Origin: Sandaracinus amylolyticus
Lineage (GTDB): Bacteria > Myxococcota_A > Polyangia > Polyangiales > Sandaracinaceae
Assembly: GCF_021631985.1 (NCBI RefSeq)
Contig: NZ_CP070225.1
Span: forward strand, 7,006,001-7,070,000
Direction of reading: 5' to 3'
DNA: 64,000 nucleotides
Shown here: piece by piece, positions 17,743-26,244 of the stretch
Layout: every line of letters begins with the position of its first letter
Position numbering within the stretch: position 1 is the stretch's first letter
Program-made: the position numbers and the translations under genes
Notes under the pieces: generated by a model
Seen by the model: only the letters and a program-made list of their open reading frames with translations
The model's database searches: none
What the model was told of the DNA's origin: nothing

Positions 17743-18723
17743 TCACTCGTCCCAGTCGAGCGCGTCGACGCGCGCACCGCCGACGTGCAGCGCCGCCGCC
17801 ATCGCGCGCGCATCGGGCCAGCGATCCGCGGGGTCGGTCGCGAGCGCACGATCGATCGTGTCGACGAACGCCGGTCCGATCTCGGGGCGCAGCGCAGCGA
17901 GCGAGGGCGCATCGGTCTCGGTCACGCGCGTCATCAACGTGCCGAGGTCGTCGGCGTCGAACGGAGGCACGCCCACCGTCGCGGTGAAGAGCACCGCCGC
18001 CGCAGCCCACACGTCGGAGCGCGCGTCGAGCGGCAGGCCCGCCCACTGCTCCGGGCTCATGTAGTGCGGCGTCCCGATCTTCACGCCGTCGTGGGTGCGA
18101 TGCACCGGTGACGACGCACGCGCCTCGGTGCTCTTCGCGACGCCGAAGTCGAGCAGCTTCACGCGCAGAGAGCCGAGCTCGTCGCGCGCGAGGAACACGT
18201 TCTCCGGCTTCACGTCGCGGTGGATGATCCCGCGCGCGTGCGCCGCGGCGAGCGTCGCGAGGAGCTGATGCCCGATCTCCACCACCAGCGCGGCGTCGAG
18301 CGGACCGCGCTCGATCGCGGTCGCGAGATCTTCACCCTCGAGCAGCTCGATCGCGATGTACCAGCGCCCGCCCTCGTCCTGTCCCGCGCCCATCACGCGC
18401 ACCACCCCGGGGTGCGCGATCTCCCGCATGATCTCGGCCTCGTGCAGCAGGCGCGCGACGTGATCGCGATCGTGCGCGAGCCGATCGTGCAGCACCTTCA
18501 CCGCGACCGCGTCGCCGGTGTGCTGATCGACGCCGCCGAACACCGCCGCGTGCGCGCCCGATCCGAGCAGGCGCTCGACGCGATATCGACCCGCGACGAT
18601 CGCGCCGATGCGCTCGCCGCTCGGCGGCGCCTCGAGCGCGCCGGTGGGCACCGCGTCGACCATCGTGTCGCGCGACGGTGCCTCGCCCATCCACTCGTCG
18701 TCTCGCTTCCCCGACGCGGCCAC
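17743..18723 (-). CDS. Hanks-type Ser/Thr protein kinase
   Basis: A 326-residue kinase consisting of little more than the catalytic domain. Visible landmarks are the Gly loop LGSGAHAAVFGG, Lys76 in VAVKVL, the HRDVKPENV catalytic loop (HRD 168-170), DFG at 192-194 and the activation segment MSPEQW. There is no transmembrane helix or sensor domain, so it should be cytosolic. All catalytic residues are intact. The first ~40 residues are low-complexity and the real start could be a later Met. It is separated by 15 bp from the peptidase gene upstream on the same strand, so co-transcription is possible. Confidence 0.9.
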   Translation of the reverse strand: MAASGKRDDEWMGEAPSRDTMVDAVPTGALEAPPSGERIGAIVAGRYRVERLLGSGAHAAVFGGVDQHTGDAVAVKVLHDRLAHDRDHVARLLHEAEIMREIAHPGVVRVMGAGQDEGGRWYIAIELLEGEDLATAIERGPLDAALVVEIGHQLLATLAAAHARGIIHRDVKPENVFLARDELGSLRVKLLDFGVAKSTEARASSPVHRTHDGVKIGTPHYMSPEQWAGLPLDARSDVWAAAAVLFTATVGVPPFDADDLGTLMTRVTETDAPSLAALRPEIGPAFVDTIDRALATDPADRWPDARAMAAALHVGGARVDALDWDE

Positions 18724-18738
18724 GAGCGAGCGAGCATA

Positions 18739-20658
18739 TCAGCGGAGATGGCGCGCGAGGTACTCGAGGATCACCGCGTACCACTGGCGCACGTTGCGCG
18801 GCTTCTGGATCCAGTGGCCCTCGTCGGGGAAGACGAGCAGCTCGCTCTCGACGCCATGCGCCTGCAGCGACTCGAAGAGCGCGAGCGCTTCCCCGATCGG
18901 CACGCGGTAGTCCTTCTCGCCGTGCACGACCAACGTCGGCGTGCGCCATTCGCCGATCCCCGCGTGCGGCGAGTGACGCTCCACGTCGCCCTGCCACGGC
19001 GTCGCGCCCATCATCGCGCCGAACGTCGCCGGATGATCGCACGTGCCGTAGAACGCGCGCAGATCGAAGAGCCCGGCGTGCGTGACCAGCGCGCGGAAGC
19101 GATCGGTGCGACCCGCGATCCACGACGTCATGTACCCGCCGAACGAGCCGCCCATCGCCGCGATGCGCGACGCGTCCACGTCGTCGCGCGCGGCGAGCGC
19201 ATCGGTCACTCGCATCAGATCGTCGAAGCAGCGCCCGCCCCAGTCGCCCCACACGCCCGCGACGAACGCGTGCCCGTGCCCGGTCGATCCGCGCGGATTC
19301 GGCAGCGCGACGGCATAGCCCGCCGACGCCGCGACGAGCGGGTTCCATCGCCAGTGCCATCCGTCGGCCCACTGGCTGATCGGACCGCCGTGGATCCACA
19401 GCAGCGTCGGGTGCGGTCCTTCGCCGCGCGGGAGCACGAGCATCGTGCGCACCTGCGCGCCGTCGGCGCCCTGCACCTCGAACGTCTCGACGCGCACACC
19501 TTCGATGCACGACGCATCGAAGCCGCTCGGATCGGCGAGCGCCGCGCCCCCGACGATCACGGCGCGCGGCGGCGCGAAGAGCGTGCTCTGGATCGCGACG
19601 AGGCGTGCACCGCTCCGACGCACACACGAGAAGCTGCCGCGCTCCGCGAGGACGACGTGCTCGCCGCGCTCGACGTCGATGCGCGCGACGACCACCCGGC
19701 CCTCGTCGTCCGCGGTGCAGACGACCGACTCGCCCTGCGCGTCCCACTGCTCCGGGATCGGCCAGCGATCCCAGCGCGACGCGAGTACGCGCTCGGATCC
19801 GCTCGCGAGATCGATCACCACGAGCGCGCGCTCGTCGCAGCGTCCTTCGCGCCGTCGCTCGCGCTGCGCCGCGACGCGTGTGCCGTCGGGTGAGAGCCGC
19901 AGGTGCGAGTACGACGTGCGGTCGAGGACGCCGAGATCGCGCGCACTCCCGCTCTCGACGTCGATCACCCGCACCGCCGCGCTGCGGATGCGATCGACGT
20001 CGGCGCGCATCGTGCCGATCACGAGCGTGCGACCGTCGCTCGAGAGATCCCAGTCGACCTCGCGGTGCTCGCGATCGGCACGCGGAGTGACGTCGACGCG
20101 CCCGCCTCCGTTCGTGTCGTAGCGGACGAGGTGCGGCGCCGCGGCCGGCACCCACGCGTCCCAGTGCCGCACCGGCAGCGCGCGATAGCGCAGCCCACGC
20201 GGGCCCACTTCCTCGATCTCGCGCGCATGCGCGCGCTGCGCGTCGTGCGGCACGTCGGGCCACACCGGCGCGCGCACGATCATCACGTCGGCGTGCTGCG
20301 CGACGAGGAAGTCGTCCACGCCGAGCGGCTCGTCGGTCACGCGCTGCGGCTCGCCGTGCGGCGGCAGCATCCACACCTGCGCGCGCTGATCATCGCCGGG
20401 CTCCGGCGCCTTTCCGACGGGACGATTCGACAGGAAGAGCAGCGCGCCGTCGTGCCGGAAGCGCGGCGCGCGATCGTTCGACGGACCGTGGGTGAGGCGC
20501 GTCGCAGGACGTCCGTCGAGCGGGATGCGCCAGAGATCGTGCACGTACTTCGATGCGCGCTCGTCGGGCCGCGCGATCGCCGCCGCGAGCCAGGTGCCGT
20601 CGGGGCTGGGCGCGATCTCGGCGAGCCGTCCCAGCGTCGTCAGCGTCTCGACGTCCAC
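18739..20658 (-). CDS. S9-family (prolyl oligopeptidase-type) serine peptidase
   Basis: 639 residues from GTG at 20658, chosen because AAGGAGGAGA sits two bases upstream. The N-terminal ~380 residues form beta-propeller repeats with SPDGT motifs. The C-terminal alpha/beta hydrolase domain has the nucleophile Ser505 in GGSFGGYMT, Asp583 in HGEKDYR and His615 in PDEGHW. The oxyanion region is WIHGGP. Such enzymes are acylaminoacyl- or oligopeptidases cleaving short peptides. No signal peptide is seen, so it should be cytoplasmic. The start lies 11 bp after the TPR lipoprotein stop; the two form an operon. Confidence 0.92.
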   Translation of the reverse strand: MDVETLTTLGRLAEIAPSPDGTWLAAAIARPDERASKYVHDLWRIPLDGRPATRLTHGPSNDRAPRFRHDGALLFLSNRPVGKAPEPGDDQRAQVWMLPPHGEPQRVTDEPLGVDDFLVAQHADVMIVRAPVWPDVPHDAQRAHAREIEEVGPRGLRYRALPVRHWDAWVPAAAPHLVRYDTNGGGRVDVTPRADREHREVDWDLSSDGRTLVIGTMRADVDRIRSAAVRVIDVESGSARDLGVLDRTSYSHLRLSPDGTRVAAQRERRREGRCDERALVVIDLASGSERVLASRWDRWPIPEQWDAQGESVVCTADDEGRVVVARIDVERGEHVVLAERGSFSCVRRSGARLVAIQSTLFAPPRAVIVGGAALADPSGFDASCIEGVRVETFEVQGADGAQVRTMLVLPRGEGPHPTLLWIHGGPISQWADGWHWRWNPLVAASAGYAVALPNPRGSTGHGHAFVAGVWGDWGGRCFDDLMRVTDALAARDDVDASRIAAMGGSFGGYMTSWIAGRTDRFRALVTHAGLFDLRAFYGTCDHPATFGAMMGATPWQGDVERHSPHAGIGEWRTPTLVVHGEKDYRVPIGEALALFESLQAHGVESELLVFPDEGHWIQKPRNVRQWYAVILEYLARHLR

Positions 20659-20669
20659 GCTCTCCTCCT

Positions 20670-21569
20670 TCAGGGCGCGCGACCCGAGGCGATCAGCACG
20701 TCGCGATGGAGCGCCTCGGACTCGACGAGCCACGGATGATCGGGCGGGAGCGCCCCGCGTCGCAACTGCAGCGCGCGCTCGATCGGCGCGAGGGCGTCGG
20801 CGGGACGGCCGAGGTCCATCTGCGCGATCGCGATGTTGTGCAGCACGATCGCAACGCTCGGATGGGTGGGTCCGAGCGTGCGCTCTCGCGCGACGAGCGC
20901 GCGCTGGAAGAACGCGAGCGCGCCCTCGACGTCGCCCTGCGCGCGCCGGATGTTGCCGAGGCTGTTGAGCGCCGCGTCGTACGCCGCGTCGCTGCGCGCA
21001 TCGAGCGCCTCGAGCACGCGCACGCCCTCCTCGAGCTGCTGCGCGGACTCGGCAGCACGGCCCTGGAATTCCAAGCAGATCCCGAGGTTCACCGCGGCGC
21101 GCGCGACCTCCACCGAGAGCGCACCCTCGCGCGCGCGACGCCGCTCCAGCACGTCGCGGAACATCGCTTCGGCCTCGGGATATCGACCCACGTAGTCGAG
21201 CGCCGACGCGAGGGCGTGCGTGGTCGCGAGCAACGCCTCCGCGTCGTCGAGCCCGAGCCGGAGCGCGCGCGCCCGCTCGAGCTCGGCGATCGCGTCCTCG
21301 AAGCTGCCGAGCGCCGTCAGCACCTCGCCGCGCAGCGATCGCGCCGCGGCCTCGAGCGCGGGATCGCCGCCCGGCGCGAGCTGCGCGACGACTCCGTCGA
21401 CGACCTGCAGCGCGCGCTCGAAGTCGCCCCCGGCCAGCTCGCGCTGCGACGCCTCGAGCTGCGCCCATCGCGGATCGTCGGGCGCGACGAGCTCGGGCGC
21501 CGAGATCGAGGGCGCGGTGCAGCAACCGGCGAGCGCGAGGACGAACGAGAGCGCGACGAAGATCCGCAT
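20670..21569 (-). CDS. TPR-repeat lipoprotein
   Basis: 299 residues with a lipoprotein signal peptide (FVLALAGC lipobox). Tandem tetratricopeptide repeats fill most of the mature protein. Clear units include SVEVARAAVNLGICLEFQGR, AAYDAALNSLGNIRRAQGD and SVAIVLHNIAIAQMDLGRP. TPR solenoids bind protein partners, and this one would be tethered to the outer or inner membrane. It shares a transcript with the S9 peptidase; whether the proteins interact is unknown. Confidence 0.85.
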   Translation of the reverse strand: MRIFVALSFVLALAGCCTAPSISAPELVAPDDPRWAQLEASQRELAGGDFERALQVVDGVVAQLAPGGDPALEAAARSLRGEVLTALGSFEDAIAELERARALRLGLDDAEALLATTHALASALDYVGRYPEAEAMFRDVLERRRAREGALSVEVARAAVNLGICLEFQGRAAESAQQLEEGVRVLEALDARSDAAYDAALNSLGNIRRAQGDVEGALAFFQRALVARERTLGPTHPSVAIVLHNIAIAQMDLGRPADALAPIERALQLRRGALPPDHPWLVESEALHRDVLIASGRAP

Positions 21570-21627
21570 CGCGCGGTGCGTCGCACGAGCCCACGCTCGT
21601 CGCAAGACCGCGCTCCGTGGGTCGGGC

Positions 21628-22521
21628 ATGCTCGCGTGCGTGACCTCTCCGCCCTCGATCGACTCCGTGATGCACGAGACGCGCGCGCTCGTGCGCGAGC
21701 TCGGGCTCGAGCACGTCGAGCCCGTCGTGATCGCCGATCGCAGCAACCTCGTGCTGCACCTCGCTCCGCATCCGCTCGTCGCGCGCGTCGCGATGGCGAC
21801 CTCGATGGTGCGCGTCGGGATGCAGTGGCTGCGTCGCGAGGTCGAGCTCTCGCGCTTCCTCGACGCGCGCGGTGCGTCCGTGACCCGCCCGAGCACGACG
21901 ATCGACGCCGGTCCCTTCGAGCGCGCGGGCCTCGTGATCAGCGTGTGGGATCTCGAGACGATCACGGCGAACGCGATCGATCCGCAGCGCGCCGGCGCGC
22001 GGCTCGCCGAGGCGCATCGCCTGCTCGCTGCGCACGATGCGCCCGCGCTGCCGGAGTGGGGCGGGTGGGACGAAGCGCGCGCGGTGCTCGAGCGCGCCCG
22101 CGAGAGCGGCGCGTGGAGCGCGTCGGAGGCACATCGCGTCGCGTCGGCGTGGGAGCGCGCCGAGCGCATCGTCGAGTCGGCGCGCGCGCGCACCGCGTCG
22201 TTCCAGCCGGTGCACGGCGACGCGCACCTCGGCAACGTGCTCGCGACGTCGCGCGGCCCGGTGTGGACCGACTGGGAGGACGCGTTCGTCGGACCGATCG
22301 AGTGGGACCTCGCGTGCCTGCGCTCCAAGGCCGAGCTCTTCGGCGAGGAGCGCGAGACCATCGACGCGATCACCGCGGCCTACGACGGGCCCTACGATCC
22401 CGAGCTCGCGCGCGAGCTCGGCCTGGTGCGCAACCTCCAGGTGATCCCGTGGCTCGCGGTGTTCGCGGAGCGCGACCCCTCGCTGCTGCCGCGGATGCGC
22501 GCGCGGATCGCGAAGCTCTGA
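21628..22521 (+). CDS. Aminoglycoside phosphotransferase (APH)-fold kinase
   Basis: A 297-residue APH/choline-kinase-like protein. The catalytic loop is PVHGDAHLGNVL (Brenner motif, Asp base) and the metal-binding Asp is in WTDWEDAFVGPIEWDLA. The N-terminal lobe is short and lacks an obvious HTH or second domain. It probably phosphorylates a small hydroxylated metabolite; antibiotic resistance cannot be claimed. The ATG at 21628 is used, with GTG 21640 and ATG 21670 as alternatives. It is transcribed divergently from the TPR lipoprotein gene. Confidence 0.8.
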   Translation: MLACVTSPPSIDSVMHETRALVRELGLEHVEPVVIADRSNLVLHLAPHPLVARVAMATSMVRVGMQWLRREVELSRFLDARGASVTRPSTTIDAGPFERAGLVISVWDLETITANAIDPQRAGARLAEAHRLLAAHDAPALPEWGGWDEARAVLERARESGAWSASEAHRVASAWERAERIVESARARTASFQPVHGDAHLGNVLATSRGPVWTDWEDAFVGPIEWDLACLRSKAELFGEERETIDAITAAYDGPYDPELARELGLVRNLQVIPWLAVFAERDPSLLPRMRARIAKL

Positions 22522-22523
22522 CG

Positions 22524-23339
22524 TCACGCCTCGTGCACGAGGCGCAGGACCTCGGCGTACTCGGAAGGCGACGCGCGCTCGAAGCCCTCGGCCTCCATCG
22601 CGAGCCGCAGCGCCGAAGGCCCGCGACCCGCGGTCGCACCGAAGAGTCGCTCCACGATGTCGTCGGCGCTCTCGCGCTCGAGCGCGTGCGTCACCACGAG
22701 CGCGTCGGTCGGCACCTCGCCCGTGACCGCGATCGACTCGAGCATCGGCACGCGACTCTCGGACACGTACGTCGAGATGCCGGCGTGGAGCGCCGAGATC
22801 GAGTCGTCCGACACCGCGACCGCGGTGATGTCGGCCTTGCCGTCGAGCACCGCCGCGATCGCCTCGGGCTGCGATCCGAGGAAGACCTCTTCGCGCACCA
22901 CCGCGTCGTACGAGGCGCGCGTCTTCCGGATGTGCTCGCGCGCGAGCAAGTAGCCGCCGAGCGAGGAGCGATCGACCCACGCTGCGCGCAGGCCGCGCGC
23001 GCGCTCGAGATCGACCTTGCCGCGCAGCGCGAGGATCGCGGTGCGGTACGTCGAGCGGCCGCGCCGCGCGAGCTTGAACGTCGCCCACGCGTGCGGCTGG
23101 ATGCGCGCGCACACCAGCGGTGGAGCCCAGACCAGGTGCGCCTGCTTGCCGACCACCGCGGCCTCGAGGTCCGCGTAGGACTCGGCGAGCTCGAACCGCA
23201 CGGTCGCGCCGAGCCGGCGCTCGAGATCGCTGCGGGCGAGCTCGCTGCGCGCGAGCGCGGTCGCCGCGCCCATCGCCTTCGCCACGAAGAACCGGATCAG
23301 CACCCCGTGGTCTTTGCGGATGCGCGCGGCGAAGTCCAT
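22524..23339 (-). CDS. PhnD-like periplasmic-binding-fold protein without a signal peptide
   Basis: 271 residues resembling phosphate/phosphonate ABC-transporter binding proteins. Relevant blocks are RLGATVRFELAESYADLEAA, GKQAHLVWAPPLVCARI and ILALRGKVDLERARGLRAAW, and later DGKADITAVAVSD. The bilobed ligand-binding fold is therefore likely. No export signal or lipobox is present, and no permease or ATPase is nearby. It therefore probably acts in the cytosol as a ligand sensor or has been repurposed. It is convergent with the APH-fold gene, with only 2 bp between stops. Confidence 0.65.
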   Translation of the reverse strand: MDFAARIRKDHGVLIRFFVAKAMGAATALARSELARSDLERRLGATVRFELAESYADLEAAVVGKQAHLVWAPPLVCARIQPHAWATFKLARRGRSTYRTAILALRGKVDLERARGLRAAWVDRSSLGGYLLAREHIRKTRASYDAVVREEVFLGSQPEAIAAVLDGKADITAVAVSDDSISALHAGISTYVSESRVPMLESIAVTGEVPTDALVVTHALERESADDIVERLFGATAGRGPSALRLAMEAEGFERASPSEYAEVLRLVHEA

Positions 23340-23348
23340 CGCTCGCGC

Positions 23349-23960
23349 TCAGCAGTCGAGACAGGCCCACTCCACGATGCCGTCGCCCGAGCCGAAGCGC
23401 TGCATCGTGTACTTCTCGATGTCGATCAGGAAATCCAGCCCGTTCTGCGTCGCGTTCTCGGTGCAGCAGCCGTCGCAGTCGTCGTCCGAGCACATGTCGT
23501 AGACCGTCACGTCGATCTCGCGATCGCCCTGCCGGATGCGTAGCGTCTTGAGCCCGTACTGCGCGAAGTCGCGAGAGTGGATGGCCGCGATGTTGTGCGA
23601 CATCACCCACTCTTCCGACTGCACGCCGTCGAGCCCGGCGAACATCCCGGCCCAGGTGCAGCCGTTGTAGCGGACGCACTCCTCGCTCCCGGGGTCCGGG
23701 TAGGACTCGAAGTTGGTCAGGTTCGCGCGGTGCCACTCGAGCTCGGTGGGCTCGGTGCCGGCGTCGTGCGTCGCGATCGACGCATCGGCTCCGGGCTCCG
23801 ATGCATCGGCGCGAGGCGACGAGCCGTCGGCGCGCACGCCGCTGTCGAGCACCGCGCCGCCGTCGTGCCCGGGCTCGTCGTCGGGCGGTGGAAGCAGCCT
23901 GGCTTCGCAGCCGCCGACGACCAGACACGCAACCGCTGCGAGCACGTGGATGGGCTTCAT
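23349..23960 (-). CDS. Expansin-like (double-psi beta-barrel) lipoprotein
   Basis: 203 residues with a lipobox (ACLVVGGC), then an Asp/Ala/Gly-rich linker of about 50 residues. A compact Cys-rich domain follows. Its features, CVRYNGCTWAGMFAG, the VMSHNIAAIHSRDF stretch, then LKTLRIRQGDREIDVTVYDM and a CC pair, resemble the six-stranded DPBB fold of expansin-like proteins. Expansins loosen or bind polysaccharide walls without hydrolysis. The second, carbohydrate-binding domain of true expansins is missing. The assignment is from pattern only; another small Cys-rich fold is possible. Confidence 0.55.
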   Translation of the reverse strand: MKPIHVLAAVACLVVGGCEARLLPPPDDEPGHDGGAVLDSGVRADGSSPRADASEPGADASIATHDAGTEPTELEWHRANLTNFESYPDPGSEECVRYNGCTWAGMFAGLDGVQSEEWVMSHNIAAIHSRDFAQYGLKTLRIRQGDREIDVTVYDMCSDDDCDGCCTENATQNGLDFLIDIEKYTMQRFGSGDGIVEWACLDC

Positions 23961-24093
23961 CGCGAGTCCCTCTCTCTCTCCGCGCCGAGCGTCCTGCTCG
24001 GCCGCGAGGTGAGTGGGGCCGCGACGCCGGATCGAGTCACCGAACGAGCTGCGCACCCGGGCAGCCCGCGCGGCGAGTTTCGTCACGGCGCGC

Positions 24094-24489
24094 TCAGGCC
24101 GGGACGACCCTCGGCGAGATCGCGAGCGCCCAGCCGCGCGCCTCGGGGCCCGCGGGGATCAGCACGCGGAGCAGGTAGTACACCGGCAGCGCGACCGGCG
24201 CGCCGAACAGGAACGTCATCGCGAAGAGCGCGCGTCCCAGGGGGTCGAGACCTTCGTCCTCCACCAGCAGCGCGCCGTAGATCAGCAGCACGATGAACTG
24301 GGTGATGACGTGGCTCGCCAGCAGCACCAGGCCCGCGCCGCTCGACGTGCCCGCGACGAGGAACGTCGCGATCGCGAGCGTGAGCAGGAGACCGGGCGTG
24401 AGCGCGAGGACCCCGAGCAGGCCGCGGTCGCGCCGACGATCGAACTGAGGACGAGCAGCGTGGGAGAGCTGGAGTCGTGAGTTCGGCAT
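24094..24489 (-). CDS. Small membrane protein of unknown function
   Basis: 131 residues from ATG at 24489, which is preceded by AAAGGAG. A basic N-terminus precedes three hydrophobic helices: LLGVLALTPGLLLTLAIATF, LVLLASHVITQFIVLLIYGA and ALFAMTFLFGAPVALPVYYL. It belongs in the inner membrane. The order of helices and the PVYYLLR motif recall PLDc_N-like or DUF-type small membrane proteins, but I cannot assign a family. It is the only gene between the lipoprotein and thioesterase genes on this strand. Confidence 0.65.
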   Translation of the reverse strand: MPNSRLQLSHAARPQFDRRRDRGLLGVLALTPGLLLTLAIATFLVAGTSSGAGLVLLASHVITQFIVLLIYGALLVEDEGLDPLGRALFAMTFLFGAPVALPVYYLLRVLIPAGPEARGWALAISPRVVPA

Positions 24490-24665
24490 GGTGTGCTCCT
24501 TTGCAACGACCATGCGGCTCGCGATCGCGGGTGATCAGCCCGCGCGAGGAGGACACTCGGTTGCGATTTCCACAACGATCGGGGTCGTGGGGACGAGTGA
24601 CCTCGGGCGAGGTCGGAGAGCCGGCGCGGCTCTCGCGCCACCCGGAACGCCGGGCGTGCCTCGCG

Positions 24666-25064
24666 CTAGACCGGCAGCTTCGCCGAAGCGAGCGTCACCA
24701 GCGCGCTCGCGATCGACGCGCCCTTCGTGGTCGTGACCTCGACCTCGCACACCACGATGCGCTTGCCGGCGCTGCGTCGTCGCGCCTCCGCGACCAACAC
24801 GTCCCCGACCTGCGCGGGCGCGAGATAGCTCGTCGCGAGCGACACCGTCACCACGCCCTGCCCGTCGATCGACGGCTGCAGCGCGATCGCCGCGCCCGCC
24901 GCGGTGTCGATCAGCGACGCGATCACCCCGCCGTGGGCGATGCCCCGGGTGTTCGCGTGCTCGTCGCGGATCTCGAGCTCGATGCGGCACGCGCCGTCGC
25001 TGCGCGAGACGATGCGCAGACCGAGCCACGACGCGAAGCGCGAGGTCGCGAGCAGATCGTCCAT
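24666..25064 (-). CDS. PaaI/hotdog-fold thioesterase
   Basis: A 132-residue single hotdog domain. The signature ANTRGIAHGGVIASLIDTAA contains the conserved HGG and the Asp at the start of the central helix, as in PaaI and 4-hydroxybenzoyl-CoA thioesterases. It should hydrolyse acyl- or aryl-CoA thioesters in the cytoplasm as a tetramer. The ATG at 25064 is chosen because the longer frame runs into the divergent lipoprotein gene. Its substrate is not readable from sequence. Confidence 0.85.
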   Translation of the reverse strand: MDDLLATSRFASWLGLRIVSRSDGACRIELEIRDEHANTRGIAHGGVIASLIDTAAGAAIALQPSIDGQGVVTVSLATSYLAPAQVGDVLVAEARRRSAGKRIVVCEVEVTTTKGASIASALVTLASAKLPV

Positions 25065-25089
25065 CGCGGCCGAGTATGCTCCGCGCGCG

Positions 25090-26244
25090 ATGAGGACACG
25101 ACGAGCGACGATCGCGATCATGCTGCTGCTGACCGGCTGTCCCACGCCGCGCGGTGATGGCGCACGGAGCACGACGAGCGGCAGCGAAGAGGAGACGACC
25201 CCGACGCGCGAGCGCACCGACCTCACCCGCGAGGGCGTGCTCGCGCTCGGCGACTATCTCTTCGAGCTCGAAGAGGGCGAGGGCGAGCGCACGACCACCT
25301 CGCGCCGCATCGCGCAGCTCGCGCGGGTGAGCGGGGACGAGCTCGAGCTCTCGATCGACGGCGCGCCGCGACGGGTCTCGCGCCAGGCCGCAGGACCGAT
25401 GTTCTGTCTGCGCGCACCGCTCGCGATCACCGAGGGCGATCTGCGCATCGCGCTCGACGCAGGCGCGCCGGTGCACGTCGCCGCGTCCGATGCGACCCAC
25501 GCGCGCGTCGGTCCGGTGCCGCGCACCGCGTTCTCGCGCGTCCTCGATCGCAGCGCGCTCTCGCTCGAGGGATGTCGCGACGAGCGCGCGAGCGGGACGT
25601 CGTACGTCGCCGCGACCCATCCCGGCGATCAGGCGTGCATGTTCTCGGATCCCGATCCCATCGACGAGAGCGACGGGCTTCCGATCCCCTCGGGCGTCTC
25701 GCTCGAAGAGCTCGATCGCGAAGGCGGCTGGGCGCACGTGCGCGTCTTCGTCCCCGGCGGATCGATCGAGGGCTGGATCGCGAGCGAGCTGATCTCGACG
25801 AGCGCGCCCTCGACCTCGATCGACTGGAGCGCGGCCGCGCTGCGCCCCGATCGCTGCGCGTTTCCCGGCCGCGCCGCGAGCCCCGCACCGCCGCGCGCAT
25901 GGATCGAGCGCAGTGACGACACGATCCCCCTCCCGCCCGCCGCGGACTTCGAGCGCACGCTGCGCGACGCCGATCCTCGGGTGCGCGGCTGCTGGGACGA
26001 GCTGCCGATCGATCAGCGCCCGAACCGTCCCGCGCGCGTCGAGGTGCGCATCGGGATCGACGGCGACGGCCAGGTCGATCTCGCCGCGGTGGTGCGCTCC
26101 GAGAACGCGCCCGCATCGCTCACCCGCTGCATCGCGGAGCGCGTTCGCCGCATCCGGTTCCCGCCGCCGCGCACCGGCGTCACGCTGCGTCGCACCTACG
26201 CGTTCGATCCCGCGCCGGTGGAGACGAGCGACGAGGAGCTCTGA
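25090..26244 (+). CDS. Lipoprotein with AgmX/PglI-type C-terminal domain
   Basis: 384 residues with a lipobox (IMLLLTGC). The central region has beta-rich segments with an SH3-like stretch (LDREGGWAHVRVFVPGG then IEGWIASELI). The last ~100 residues (RVEVRIGIDGDGQVDLAAVV then CIAERVRRIRFPPP) match the TonB-C-like fold found at the end of the myxobacterial AgmX/PglI gliding and pilus-related proteins. It is a likely envelope protein. Its TGA is immediately followed by the TTG start of the FAD enzyme, so translation is probably coupled. Confidence 0.75.
   Translation: MRTRRATIAIMLLLTGCPTPRGDGARSTTSGSEEETTPTRERTDLTREGVLALGDYLFELEEGEGERTTTSRRIAQLARVSGDELELSIDGAPRRVSRQAAGPMFCLRAPLAITEGDLRIALDAGAPVHVAASDATHARVGPVPRTAFSRVLDRSALSLEGCRDERASGTSYVAATHPGDQACMFSDPDPIDESDGLPIPSGVSLEELDREGGWAHVRVFVPGGSIEGWIASELISTSAPSTSIDWSAAALRPDRCAFPGRAASPAPPRAWIERSDDTIPLPPAADFERTLRDADPRVRGCWDELPIDQRPNRPARVEVRIGIDGDGQVDLAAVVRSENAPASLTRCIAERVRRIRFPPPRTGVTLRRTYAFDPAPVETSDEEL

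Noticed and set aside
20659-23928. Very long minus-strand frame continuing upstream of the S9 peptidase (1729 residues in all)
   Set aside because: Only the part from GTG 20658 resembles a protein family; the upstream part is Arg-rich shadow of the TPR, kinase-fold and other genes, a normal effect of high GC.
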